Below, in pieces: positions 1 through 7,633 of a stretch of 33,642 nucleotides of DNA. How positions within the stretch are numbered: position 1 is the first letter of the stretch; each line of letters begins with the position of its first letter. The DNA is from an uncultured Bacilli bacterium. GTDB lineage: Bacteria; Bacillota_I; Bacilli_A; RF39; UBA660. A model generated the notes under the pieces. The model had not been told where the DNA came from, searched no databases, and saw only the letters and a program-made list of their open reading frames with translations. The stretch covers positions 1 to 33,642 of the forward strand of contig CANPZG010000014.1 in the NCBI GenBank assembly GCA_947588765.1, read 5' to 3'. The position numbers and the translations under genes were made by a program.

Positions 1-966
1 TGGATTGCAGACTTGTTTAAATTGGGATTAGTTCGTTCTTCTTATATTCCATCTAAAGATTTTCGTATCTTAAGAGAGCTTACTAGATATCGTTACAAAC
101 TTACTAATACCAAATCTTCTGAGAAAAATAGATTTACTAATGCTCTTACTGTTGGTAATTGCAAACTTGATATGGTATTCACCGATATCTTTGGTAAATC
201 TAGTCAATCTATTATTGATATCATTTTAAATAATGATAATTTCTCAGACGATGATATTATAAGTTGTATTGATAAAAAATGCAAATCTTCTCACGAAGAT
301 ATTTTATCCTCTGTTGATGGTATACAATTTACTAACGAACAAAAACTAAGAATTAATATTGTCAAAGATCATATTGATTATCTTATTAATCAAATCAATA
401 AATTAGATGAGATAATTGATTCTTTAGTGAAACCTTATGAACCTTACATTGATTTACTTTGTACGGTTCCTGGTATTGATAGAAATTCGGCAATTGGCAT
501 TTTATCAGAAATTAGTGACGACATGTCTCAATTTAAATCACATTATCGTCTTACTTCTTGGGCTGGTCTTGTTCCTGGTTGTAATGAATCGGCTGGCAAG
601 AAGAAATCTGTTAAAATTTCTCGGGCTGGTGTTTATCTTAAACCTTATCTTGTTGAAGTTGCTCACAATGCGATCAAAGATAAAACGAATGCTTATTATG
701 CCAAGAAGTTTGATAAAATTTCTAAACGTCGTGGCAAAAAACGTGCCTACATTGCAATTGCTAGAAAAATTTTAGTTGCTATCTATCATATGTTTCTTAC
801 TGGTGAAGTTTGGAATCCTGTTGATTTGGCTTCAGTTGAAACACCTGTTGAAGATAGAATCAAATACACTAAAAACAATTTCAATCAATCACTTAAACAA
901 TTATTATCTCTTGGTCTTACATCTAATGAATTAATTAATTTAATTAATCAGAATGCCAATGATTAA
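1..966 (+). CDS. IS110-family transposase, C-terminal part (cut by window edge)
   Basis: This is the 3' part of a DEDD-type IS110/IS1111 transposase, which recombines insertion-sequence DNA. The frame is open from base 1 (W-I-A-D before the TTG at 13), so the true start and the first catalytic acidic residues lie upstream of the window. The visible start matches the end of the RuvC-like N-domain (WIADLFKLGLVRSSYIP, then LRELTRYRYKL). The C-terminal Transposase_20 domain follows: a helix-hairpin-helix-like LCTVPGID...AIGILSEI, then the WAGLVPGCNESAGKKKS stretch that in this family carries the probable catalytic serine, and an ISRAGVYLKPYLVEVA motif. The frame is intact to its TAA stop, so the copy may be active. 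IS110 elements lack classical inverted repeats, and I could not fix an element boundary. Confidence 0.93.
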   Translation, partial: WIADLFKLGLVRSSYIPSKDFRILRELTRYRYKLTNTKSSEKNRFTNALTVGNCKLDMVFTDIFGKSSQSIIDIILNNDNFSDDDIISCIDKKCKSSHEDILSSVDGIQFTNEQKLRINIVKDHIDYLINQINKLDEIIDSLVKPYEPYIDLLCTVPGIDRNSAIGILSEISDDMSQFKSHYRLTSWAGLVPGCNESAGKKKSVKISRAGVYLKPYLVEVAHNAIKDKTNAYYAKKFDKISKRRGKKRAYIAIARKILVAIYHMFLTGEVWNPVDLASVETPVEDRIKYTKNNFNQSLKQLLSLGLTSNELINLINQNAND

Positions 967-992
967 TAAGCTTTATTTTTGACTTTCTTTGG

Positions 993-1028
993 GGTAAGGG
1001 GAAGTCTGCCCATTTTTTACCTTTTTTT
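993..1028 (+). terminator. Terminator-like hairpin after the IS110 transposase
   Basis: GGTAA (993-997) pairs with TTACC (1017-1021), and GGG (998-1000) with CCC (1009-1011). Seven T follow (1022-1028). The internal loop is asymmetric, so this is a modest terminator. The loop sequence AGTCTG (1003-1008) can instead pair with CAGACT (1054-1059), so the 3' non-coding end of the element may fold in two ways. Confidence 0.5.
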
Positions 1029-1132
1029 ATAAAATAAATTTCCTTTTTCTTTTCAGACTACCTCACATATGTTTATTTATTGTAACACCAAATAATTTAA
1101 AAAACTAGTTCCAAGTTTCGCTATAACTAAAT

Positions 1133-1178
1133 AAAAAGATAATTTCCTGATAATTTATAAATGGAAAGTTATCTTTTT
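1133..1178 (-). terminator. Terminator of the HAD gene (possibly bidirectional)
   Basis: AAAAAGATAA (1133-1142) pairs with TTATCTTTTT (1169-1178), continued inward by TTTCC (1143-1147) with GGAAA (1163-1167) and one bulged base. On the minus strand the hairpin begins within the stop codon of the 1169-1672 gene and ends in a T-rich run. It could also stop transcripts coming from the IS110 side. Confidence 0.7.
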
Positions 1179-1672
1179 AAAGTTAATTTTTTAACAGCCT
1201 CTTCAATATGTTGTTCTCCTAAACCAATATTTGGATAATATTTTAAATAAAAATTGGTTTTAATAAGTCTTTTCATTTCTTCTTCATTATAATTAAATGT
1301 TTCATCATCAATAATTAAGTATTCTTCTACATTATGATAACTTAACCATTCTCTTATTTCTTCTTCCCTACTACCTAAAAAGGGGGTCATATCATAAATA
1401 ACCATATTATATTTAGCAAACAATCTTTTGAGTTCCTCAGTTCTTTTATTTGTGGGAATAAATTCGCCATCTTCCATATGGCCAAAAATTCGCCACGAAG
1501 AAGACAAGACAATATTAGCTCCCGTTAATCTTACTATTTCACTCAAATAAAAGATTTTCTTTTCATCAAGTTCAACTCGTCTTTTATGAGTAACTTGATA
1601 TTCATCATGAATATCTTTAAAAGTTTTTTGAGTATTTAATACTCCATCAATATCTAAAAAAATCACTTTCAT
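1169..1672 (-). CDS. HAD-superfamily protein (HAD_SAK type)
   Basis: A 167-residue HAD-fold phosphatase-like protein. The start shows motif I, FLDIDGVLN (nucleophile and acid/base Asp), and residues near 56-61 show motif II in the form VLSSSWR. A late LIIDDE supplies the metal-binding acids. The SSSWR signature and short length match the 'HAD domain in Swiss Army Knife RNA repair proteins' family (PF18143-like), so a nucleic-acid end or nucleotide phosphatase role is plausible but not shown. The ATG at 1672 has no Shine-Dalgarno. A near-consensus promoter ends only six bases upstream, so the mRNA is probably leaderless. It is divergent from the Nudix gene at 1838. Confidence 0.85.
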   Translation of the reverse strand: MKVIFLDIDGVLNTQKTFKDIHDEYQVTHKRRVELDEKKIFYLSEIVRLTGANIVLSSSWRIFGHMEDGEFIPTNKRTEELKRLFAKYNMVIYDMTPFLGSREEEIREWLSYHNVEEYLIIDDETFNYNEEEMKRLIKTNFYLKYYPNIGLGEQHIEEAVKKLTLKR

Positions 1673-1678
1673 GTTTAA

Positions 1679-1707
1679 AGTATATCAAATTTAATCTGTT
1701 TAAACAA
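1679..1707 (-). promoter_or_regulatory. Promoter of the HAD gene
   Basis: On the minus strand TTGTTT (1702-1707), a 17-bp spacer and TATACT (1679-1684) form a sigma-A-type promoter. The -10 box is only six bases from the ATG at 1672, which predicts a leaderless or nearly leaderless transcript. Confidence 0.65.
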
Positions 1708-1730
1708 CAAATATGTTTATTTTTGTAATT

Positions 1731-1750
1731 TCTTACTTGGCCAAGTAAGA
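1731..1750. promoter_or_regulatory. Perfect 20-bp palindrome, candidate operator
   Basis: TCTTACTTGG is followed directly by its reverse complement CCAAGTAAGA, with no spacer. It lies almost midway between two divergent -35 boxes, 23 bases from that of the HAD gene and 26 from that of the Nudix gene. A repressor dimer site controlling both genes is the natural reading; the regulator is not in the window. Confidence 0.55.
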
Positions 1751-1776
1751 TTACTACCGAAAAGTTGCCTAATAAA

Positions 1777-1805
1777 TTGATTATCAAAGAAAATAAGTAT
1801 ATAAT
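1777..1805 (+). promoter_or_regulatory. Promoter of the first Nudix gene
   Basis: TTGATT (1777-1782), a 17-bp spacer and a consensus TATAAT (1800-1805). A GAGGTG ribosome-binding site and the ATG at 1838 follow. Confidence 0.75.
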
Positions 1806-1837
1806 AATACTAAAATTATAAAAATGAGGTGTATTAA

Positions 1838-2323
1838 ATGGCTAATTTTACTTGGTTAAAAAAAGAATTACCCTCCAATACTGATATCAGACAAGTCTAT
1901 GGTATTGTTTTTTCAGATACGGGTAATATTCTTTTACGAATTGAAGATAATAAATATAAACTAACGGGTGGTAAACCAGAATTATTCGATTCTAATTTAA
2001 AAGAAACTTTAAAAAGAGAATATCTTGAAGAATTAAATATTGAGATTAAAGATATTCATTATTTAGGATATTTATTAGTTGAAGAAGATTCAAAAGAAAA
2101 ATATGTCCAAGTTAGAATGATTGCTCAAATTAAAAATATTGGCGAAATTAGACCTGATAAAGCCAATGGAAAAACATATAAACGATTTATGGCAAATATA
2201 AAAAATGTAAAAAATTATCTCAACTATCCTGATTTAGCAGGAAATCAATTAATTGATGATGCTATTATAATGGCAAAAGAAAAATATAATATAAATTTTA
2301 GTGATGATGAATATTTTATATAA
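1838..2323 (+). CDS. Nudix hydrolase
   Basis: A 161-residue Nudix-domain protein expected to cleave a nucleoside diphosphate linked to another group. The Nudix box spans about residues 44-67: GG-KPE, then REYLEE with R60, E61, E64 and E65 as the metal-binding helix. The usual glycine after EE is Asn (EELNI), a mild deviation. The domain nearly fills the protein and nothing visible sets substrate specificity. GAGGTG precedes the ATG. It is divergent from the HAD gene with a shared palindrome between them, and convergent with the MATE gene at 2408; I see no strong terminator in the 84-bp gap. Confidence 0.87.
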   Translation: MANFTWLKKELPSNTDIRQVYGIVFSDTGNILLRIEDNKYKLTGGKPELFDSNLKETLKREYLEELNIEIKDIHYLGYLLVEEDSKEKYVQVRMIAQIKNIGEIRPDKANGKTYKRFMANIKNVKNYLNYPDLAGNQLIDDAIIMAKEKYNINFSDDEYFI

Positions 2324-2407
2324 GTTTTTAGCATATCGAAAAAAGTATACGGATTAATATTATGGATTAACTAACATAGGATGATTACTCCCACAAACAT
2401 CCAAATG

Positions 2408-3676
2408 CTATAAGAGTCTTTCTAAACTTATATTCTCATATCTTTTCTTAGATAAAACTTTTTGCAACATACCATATGTTAAATAACCTATCCATACCCC
2501 TATAATTTTAAGAGGAGTAAATGATAGTATAATTGCAACTACGATTTTTATAATAGAACTAGTTATATTTCTTTTTGCTAAGAATTTAAAATCTCTAAGC
2601 CCTCTTAGTATAGCAAAATAATATGTTGCAGACATTGTTATATAACAACTAATTATAAATAATGGTAATACTGTTAAAAATATTTTTTGAAGTTCATGAG
2701 ATTTTAAGGAAATATTCATTATTATAAATGAAACAGTTAATATTATAAAAGGCAATATTATAGAACTATAATTAATTAGTTTCTTGGCAATTTTTTTCAC
2801 TTTTTTTGTGTATGTTTCGTTATTTTTACCTGAAGCAATTCCTATACTTATAGAAATACCATCGCCAAAGCCTTGTATAAATGATTCATAAATATTTACA
2901 ATTTGTAATAAAATAACATGAACTGAATATTCTAAGTTTCCCATTTTTGCTACAATTAGGTTAAATATGAAGTTATCTACTCTTGAGGCTATTCTTTCAA
3001 CAAAGTTCCATTTAAACAATTTCAATATTTCGCTAAAATATTCATATATAAATTTAAGTTTTATATTTTTTCTAGAAATTGCACATAAATATATTGATAA
3101 TATAGTGTCAATAAACACTGTTACTACTGCTACACCAATAATTCCATATCCATAATGAACTGCCATAATATCTAATATCAAATTTAAAACAACAGCAAAA
3201 ATACGTAAATATAAAATACTTTTTTGATTTCCAATAGTTCTTTGGTAACCAGATAATATTGTTACAACACTACTTTGAATAAATCCAAACAATCTTATTG
3301 TTAAATATGTGGTAGCAATTGCATCCACCTCAAATAATGGTGGAAATATTGGTTGGATAAAAAATACTACTACTATTGTAAATACGGATATCACTAATGT
3401 CAAAATAAGAGAATTTCCAGTAATTAATTTTAATTTATTAATATTTTTTTCACCTAAAGATTTTGCAACCAACGTATTAGTAGATACGTTTAATGTTTGA
3501 ATACTCATTTGCATTATATTTAAAATGACAGCCATTGCACCAAGTGCCGCTAATTCTTTAGTTCCAACTGTAGAGATTACCAATGTATCTACTAATGTCA
3601 TTAAAATATTTATTAAATTTTCAAAAGCAATTGGTAATGATATTTTTAGTTGTGATTTGACATCTACTACTTCCAT
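2408..3676 (-). CDS. MATE-family efflux transporter
   Basis: A twelve-helix MATE/MOP-superfamily membrane protein expected to export cationic drugs or metabolites by Na+ or H+ antiport. The N-terminal half shows the family pattern: ISLPIAFENLINILMTLVDTLVIS, then TVGTKELAALG, then NVSTNTLVAKSLGEKN. A longer frame opens at TTG 3688, but GGAGGT (complement of 3681-3686) sits just before the ATG at 3676, so I take the 422-residue form. A consensus -10 (TATAAT, complement of 3702-3707) lies upstream. It is divergent from the second Nudix gene. Substrate unknown. Confidence 0.9.
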   Translation of the reverse strand: MEVVDVKSQLKISLPIAFENLINILMTLVDTLVISTVGTKELAALGAMAVILNIMQMSIQTLNVSTNTLVAKSLGEKNINKLKLITGNSLILTLVISVFTIVVVFFIQPIFPPLFEVDAIATTYLTIRLFGFIQSSVVTILSGYQRTIGNQKSILYLRIFAVVLNLILDIMAVHYGYGIIGVAVVTVFIDTILSIYLCAISRKNIKLKFIYEYFSEILKLFKWNFVERIASRVDNFIFNLIVAKMGNLEYSVHVILLQIVNIYESFIQGFGDGISISIGIASGKNNETYTKKVKKIAKKLINYSSIILPFIILTVSFIIMNISLKSHELQKIFLTVLPLFIISCYITMSATYYFAILRGLRDFKFLAKRNITSSIIKIVVAIILSFTPLKIIGVWIGYLTYGMLQKVLSKKRYENISLERLL

Positions 3677-3701
3677 AAATACCTCCAAAATATGTAATAA
3701 A

Positions 3702-3707
3702 ATTATA
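3702..3707 (-). promoter_or_regulatory. -10 box of the MATE gene
   Basis: TATAAT on the minus strand, about 26 bases upstream of the ATG at 3676. I see no good -35 box at the proper distance. Confidence 0.45.
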
Positions 3708-3739
3708 CTACAATTTTTATACTTTTAAAAAATATCTTA

Positions 3740-3767
3740 TTGAAACTTATAAAAGTTCATATATAAT
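3740..3767 (+). promoter_or_regulatory. Promoter of the second Nudix gene
   Basis: TTGAAA (3740-3745), a 16-bp spacer and TATAAT (3762-3767). GAGGTG (3776-3781) and the ATG at 3793 follow. Confidence 0.65.
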
Positions 3768-3792
3768 ATATTTATGAGGTGAAATAATTTAT

Positions 3793-4320
3793 ATGGAATT
3801 ATTAGAAGTACTAAACGAAAATGGCGAACCAACAGGAGAGATATTAGATAAAAATAAAATTCATAAAGAAGGAAAATATCATAAAGAAGTAGCACTAATA
3901 TTATTGAATGATAGAGGTGAAATACTATTACAAAAAAGAGCTTCCACGAAAGAAATTGAGCCAGATAAGTGGGCATGGCATGGAGGTCATGTTATAGCAG
4001 GAGAGACAGACATAGAAGCAATTATTAGAGAGACAAAAGAAGAATTAGGAATAACTTTAAACAAAAATCAAATTAAATTATTAATTAAACTAAAAAGAGA
4101 CAGATTTCCAAATAGACAATTTACGATTGCATATTATTCAATATGTAATTTAGATATTAATGACTTTAATATTCAAAAAGAAGAGTTATCTGAAATAAAA
4201 TGGTTTCCTTTTGAAAAATTTAAAGACATGATTTATCATAATCATCCTGATATGATGTTTAAAAATAATGAAAACACTAATAAAATCATTAGTGTCTTAG
4301 AAACTATAATTAAATTTTAA
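3793..4320 (+). CDS. Nudix hydrolase (IPP-isomerase/YfcD-like group)
   Basis: A 175-residue Nudix protein with a textbook box at residues 65-87: G65, E71, R79-E80, E83-E84, G86. The N-terminal ELLEVLNENGEPTGE and the KEVALILLNDRGEILLQKR strand are typical of the Nudix group that contains isopentenyl-diphosphate isomerase and YfcD-like hydrolases. It is probably a hydrolase of a phosphorylated metabolite; isomerase activity cannot be excluded. It is a single-gene unit with its own promoter, and the 242 bases after it hold no feature I can support. Confidence 0.88.
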   Translation: MELLEVLNENGEPTGEILDKNKIHKEGKYHKEVALILLNDRGEILLQKRASTKEIEPDKWAWHGGHVIAGETDIEAIIRETKEELGITLNKNQIKLLIKLKRDRFPNRQFTIAYYSICNLDINDFNIQKEELSEIKWFPFEKFKDMIYHNHPDMMFKNNENTNKIISVLETIIKF

Positions 4321-4562
4321 ATTATTTTAATATAATGTTTTTTATATGGGATATGCAATTAGCATACTAAATATAATGTATAATATAATTCTAAATTTTA
4401 CTTTTGTAAAACTCTTAATAATTAATTTAAACGACTTCAATACTATCACTTCCAAAACTTCAATTATATAGTATATTATATCAAATCTTCTTATTTTCAG
4501 ATAGATATTTTTTATAAACTAAATTACTTATAGTTGTCTTAATGGAAGATATAAGATAACTT

Positions 4563-5174
4563 TCATAAATTATGCTTTTTTTTATAATTATCTATATATT
4601 TTGGAAAAACTTGTAGCCAATTATTTAGTTCTTCTGTATTTTCAAAAGAATATAATTTATATCCTTCTTTAGTATAACGTTTAAATTTCAAATTTAAAAA
4701 ACTCTCAATAAATTTTTGTCCATCTAAAGTTTGTCCCTCAGCACAAATATTCAAAAATTTAATACCATTATTAGAAAAATACTCTAATTTATCTTTTAAA
4801 CCTTTTAACAATAAACTTAACACTAATTTATCATCTCTATAAGTAGGATGAATAGCTATAGCAGAAAACAACAAATAATAAAAAGAATTTTTTTCATATT
4901 TTAATAAAGTATAACTATTTATTTCCGTATCTTCTAATTTATTTTTCATAAATTTATTAAATTGTCCGTTTGATAAGGGCAAAATAGTTATTTCTCCAAC
5001 GATTACATCATTTTGAATATCTCTGATAAAAATATGTATATCATGGTTTTTATTGTCCCAACTTACAGCTTGCTCAACACTTGCAATTGTTAATGGTTCT
5101 AAATAATTTCTTTCAATATCCCATACATCTTTAAAATCTTTAACTTTATGAATATATTCAATTTCATATCTCAT
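4563..5174 (-). CDS. GNAT-like acetyltransferase
   Basis: A 203-residue protein with a GNAT-like layout: a strand VIVGEITILPL near the middle of the N-terminal half, then AIAIHPTYRDDKLVLSLLLKGL, which fits the strand-loop-helix that binds acetyl-CoA although the usual R/Q-x-x-G-x-G/A loop is weak, and a C-terminal FIESFLNLKFKRYTKEGYKLY like the closing helix-strand. Substrate unknown. The ATG follows AAGGTGAT. An extended -10 box lies about 50 bases upstream. Confidence 0.6.
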   Translation of the reverse strand: MRYEIEYIHKVKDFKDVWDIERNYLEPLTIASVEQAVSWDNKNHDIHIFIRDIQNDVIVGEITILPLSNGQFNKFMKNKLEDTEINSYTLLKYEKNSFYYLLFSAIAIHPTYRDDKLVLSLLLKGLKDKLEYFSNNGIKFLNICAEGQTLDGQKFIESFLNLKFKRYTKEGYKLYSFENTEELNNWLQVFPKYIDNYKKKHNL

Positions 5175-5224
5175 ACTATCACCTTAAAAATTAATTAAAT
5201 CAAACACCTTGTTACATAATATAC

Positions 5225-5235
5225 ATTTTAGCATA
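5225..5235 (-). promoter_or_regulatory. Extended -10 promoter box
   Basis: TATGCTAAAAT on the minus strand upstream of the GNAT-like gene. The surrounding 19 bases (5221-5239) recur exactly at 10192-10210, upstream of another GNAT gene. Confidence 0.6.
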
Positions 5236-5246
5236 AACTCAAACAT

Positions 5247-5269
5247 TTTAAAACTCAAACTATAATAGT
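5247..5269 (-). repeat. 23-bp repeat, copy 1 (inverted relative to 7634-7656)
   Basis: Read on the minus strand this copy begins ACTATTATAGTTTGAG and is identical over 23 bases to the plus-strand copy at 7634-7656. The pair brackets the ABC1 kinase, the decayed GNAT and the 94-residue protein. Between 5175 and 5333 there is no gene. Confidence 0.6.
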
Positions 5270-5310
5270 AGTCTGAGTAGTAATCATTTTGGTGTGGGTG
5301 AAAAAGATTT

Positions 5311-5361
5311 ACCAAAACAAAGATTAAATTATTCTATAAATGTCTTGTTCTTTGTTTTGGT
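5311..5361 (-). terminator. 13-bp inverted repeat at the end of the kinase tail
   Basis: ACCAAAACAAAGA (5311-5323) and its exact reverse complement (5349-5361) are separated by 25 bases that include the TAG ending the frameshifted kinase tail. The stem is long but AT-rich and the T-run after it is broken, so it is a weak terminator or an mRNA 3'-end stabiliser. Confidence 0.45.
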
Positions 5362-5552
5362 TGCTCTAGTTGCCTTTGCATATCTATACTATAGGATGAT
5401 TTTATTAATTCAATCATTTCATTCAAATTTTCTATAGTCCTTTTTATATCTTGTTTTAACTCACTACTAGCTGATACTTTTGCTATAGTATTTACCAATC
5501 CATATTGGATAGTGTTTTCTAATGCTTTTGGAGCTGTAATTAAACTATCAAT
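5334..5552 (-). pseudogene. Out-of-frame C-terminal tail of the ABC1 kinase
   Basis: A 72-codon open frame begins just where the upstream kinase frame stops, but in the +1 register and with no usable start codon. Its sequence is protein-like and helical (LENTIQYGLVNTIAK, then ELKQDIKRTIENLNEMIELI) and ends in TAG at 5334. Dropping one T from the TTT at 5553-5555 fuses it in frame to the kinase, giving about 490 residues, closer to the usual length of UbiB-type proteins. I infer a one-base insertion or a sequencing error; recoding is less likely because TTT is a poor slippery site. Confidence 0.65.
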
Positions 5553-6801
5553 AAACTATACCTTTACAATCATTTAGACTTCTTTTTACCATAAATTCAA
5601 TTGTTTGCTCCTGTAATAATTCTTTTGCGGTGCATTTATTTTCACAAAAATTACTGATTCCATTTAAGCACATAAAGGCTTTTGCCATATTAAATAAAAA
5701 ATCAGGTGGAACAAATTCATACTTTAAACAAATATTAATCATATCAATAAAATAAAAAGTTACATCTTTTTCTTTTACATTTCTACAATATTTTTTACAA
5801 TCTTCTTTAAATGATGCTTTTTTTTCTTCACTCATATCACCATAAATAACTAACATATTGTATAGTTTTTCATAATTTCCAGAATATGCAGTCAAAAAGA
5901 ATTTTCTACACAATTTTGCATCAATGTCACTTAAAACGCATAATAATCCCATATCTAAAAAGCAAATATTTCCTTCTTCATCTATACAAATATTACCACT
6001 ATGTGGATCACCATGAAAAGCAATTTGTTTGTCATTAAACATAGCCCAAAAACTAGACCTTATGTAACTATTTAATGCTGTAATAATTCTTTTTTTATTT
6101 TCTTCTGTTAATTCCGTTTTGTTAACAGTTTTAGTTTTAATAAATTCCATAACAATTACATTATCAGTACAATATTCTTCATACAGTTTGGGAATTTTAA
6201 TCATTTTTGTGTTGCTTACTTTACCATTAACACTATTTGCAAAATTTTGATATGTTTTAATATTTTCTTTTTCATGATTAAAATCAGTTTCTTGTTTTAT
6301 CCATTTCATATATAAATCTAAAGCATGATCTCCACCTGTAAAATTACTAAAATTTATTACTTTACCAAATCTATGAATTATTGCTCTAATTCTTTTTATA
6401 TCATCATCAATATTATCAGTAATATCCTTCCTTTTAATTTTTATTGCAACTTCTTCACCAGTTGCTAATATTGCTCTATGAACTTGTGATACTGATGCAG
6501 AACCAATTGGTTCTTTTTCAATAAAACTAAATATATTATTTAAATCCGTTCCATATTCCTTATTTAATATTTCTTCGATTTCATCATAACTAATGGGATT
6601 ACAATCATCGCAAATACTAGATAACATTTTTCTATCTTCTTCAGTAAATAAATTACCATAGTTTTGAGTTGCTAATATTTGGGCTAATTTAATATAAACA
6701 ACTCCCATTTTTTCAGAAAATTCTTTTATCACAATTCCTTTGTTTTTTCGAAGAATAAATTTATCAAATAATAATTTAATCATCTGTATATATAACTTCA
6801 T
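5548..6801 (-). CDS. ABC1/UbiB (AarF)-type atypical kinase, frameshifted near its end
   Basis: A protein-kinase-like ABC1/ADCK family member, usually linked to isoprenoid-lipid (quinone) metabolism. Seen in order: a KxGQ-like motif with Ala for Gly (IKLAQILATQ), the Ala-rich loop as GSASVSQVH, the ATP-site lysine in EVAIKIK, the ExD motif (QETDFNHE), the catalytic HGDPHSGNI, and LDMGLL as the metal-binding DFG equivalent. GGAG with 8-bp spacing selects the ATG at 6801 over a GTG at 6810. The frame ends at TGA 5548, and about 72 more codons lie out of frame directly after it. With the catalytic motifs intact, the truncated 417-residue form may still work. Confidence 0.85.
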   Translation of the reverse strand: MKLYIQMIKLLFDKFILRKNKGIVIKEFSEKMGVVYIKLAQILATQNYGNLFTEEDRKMLSSICDDCNPISYDEIEEILNKEYGTDLNNIFSFIEKEPIGSASVSQVHRAILATGEEVAIKIKRKDITDNIDDDIKRIRAIIHRFGKVINFSNFTGGDHALDLYMKWIKQETDFNHEKENIKTYQNFANSVNGKVSNTKMIKIPKLYEEYCTDNVIVMEFIKTKTVNKTELTEENKKRIITALNSYIRSSFWAMFNDKQIAFHGDPHSGNICIDEEGNICFLDMGLLCVLSDIDAKLCRKFFLTAYSGNYEKLYNMLVIYGDMSEEKKASFKEDCKKYCRNVKEKDVTFYFIDMINICLKYEFVPPDFLFNMAKAFMCLNGISNFCENKCTAKELLQEQTIEFMVKRSLNDCKGIVY

Positions 6802-6843
6802 CTTAAACACTCCAAATCAAGTAAATATCGTAATTCAATAACT

Positions 6844-7203
6844 TCATAATAATCTAAAACTTTTGTAATATTTTCTTAAACCTATATATTTATTATTCCA
6901 TGGTTTAAATATCAATTAAAACTTTTTTTACCATAGCCCTTTTTTCTAAATTGTGGTAATATTGCAAACCAATCTAACCATTTGTGTCTGGATATTCTCT
7001 AAAAACATCCACACAGTTATACCTATCAATGTTTCTTTATCATAAACCAATAAAAAGCAATTATCATCTAATGGATTTATTGCTTTGTCATACAAATCAT
7101 TATAGTCCGGATTTTCTGGCCATATCGATTTTTGAATATCAAACGCTACATCAATCGTGTTTTTATCAAGTTTGACATAAGTTAAATTATATTTAGATTC
7201 CAT
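6844..7203 (-). pseudogene. Decayed GNAT acetyltransferase (paralogue of 9036-9581)
   Basis: The first ~63 codons match the intact GNAT at 9036-9581 almost residue for residue (shared MESKYNLTYVKLDK and DDNCF). Two one-base deletions then break the frame around 6977-7020, and about 184 bp of the middle is missing. The C-terminal end is again recognisable (matching KYLGLREYYKSF) up to the homologous stop at 6844. The short frame that remains open (6946-7203) lacks the acetyl-CoA site, so it is not functional. Confidence 0.85.
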
Positions 7204-7286
7204 AAAAATTTTTAATTATCCTTTCATATGCTTAGAAATATAATATAGTATTTTACTATAATTAAAAACTATATTATTATTTCAAA

Positions 7287-7571
7287 TTATAGTTTTCTTA
7301 CTCTTTTAATATCTACTTCTTCCTCATCTTCTTTAATATATACTTCTTCACAATCATCAGGATAATAGGGATATGGAGCTCTTTTAAGTTCTCTATCTTC
7401 TTCATCATATGGATAATAAGGATATAAATCCATTTTAGCATCCTTTTTTTGTTTATCAAAATTTTGCAAAATAACTTTTTTATCTTCCACAGAAACTTCT
7501 GGAACTGGCCATTGAGAGTTTATTTTTCTTTTAGGATATGGTTTTAAAGCCAAAAGTTCTTCTTTGGTCAT
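7287..7571 (-). CDS. Small hypothetical protein with Tyr/Pro-rich repeats
   Basis: A 94-residue protein I do not recognise. It is strongly charged, with no signal peptide or membrane segment. Its middle carries two copies of a Tyr/Pro motif, LYPYYPYDEED and PYPYYPDDCEE, separated by RELKRA, and it ends in an acidic EEDEE-type run followed by KRVRKL. A GAAAGAAG stretch precedes the ATG. It may be a disordered adaptor or a cargo-like peptide; no function can be assigned. Confidence 0.6.
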   Translation of the reverse strand: MTKEELLALKPYPKRKINSQWPVPEVSVEDKKVILQNFDKQKKDAKMDLYPYYPYDEEDRELKRAPYPYYPDDCEEVYIKEDEEEVDIKRVRKL

Positions 7572-7633
7572 TATATCAACTTCTTTCAGTATTATTGTAT
7601 ACCATATTTAAAAATATAGCAATTATATATTTA

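Noticed and set aside
437..775. Plus-strand open frame inside the IS110 gene
   Set aside because: It is an alternative frame of the transposase with hydrophobic, low-complexity translation and no ribosome-binding site.
2324..2407. Shared terminator between convergent Nudix and MATE genes
   Set aside because: No stem of useful length could be drawn.
2967..3728. Three plus-strand frames opposite the MATE gene
   Set aside because: They are antisense shadows of a well-supported transporter, rich in the Thr/Asn/Ile expected from reversed membrane codons.
3737..3976. Minus-strand hydrophobic frame over the start of the second Nudix gene
   Set aside because: It overlaps the promoter and first third of a clear Nudix gene and has no ribosome-binding site.
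4321..4562. Possible small gene or RNA between the second Nudix and GNAT-like genes
   Set aside because: Only AT-rich sequence with no start signal, hairpin or coherent frame.
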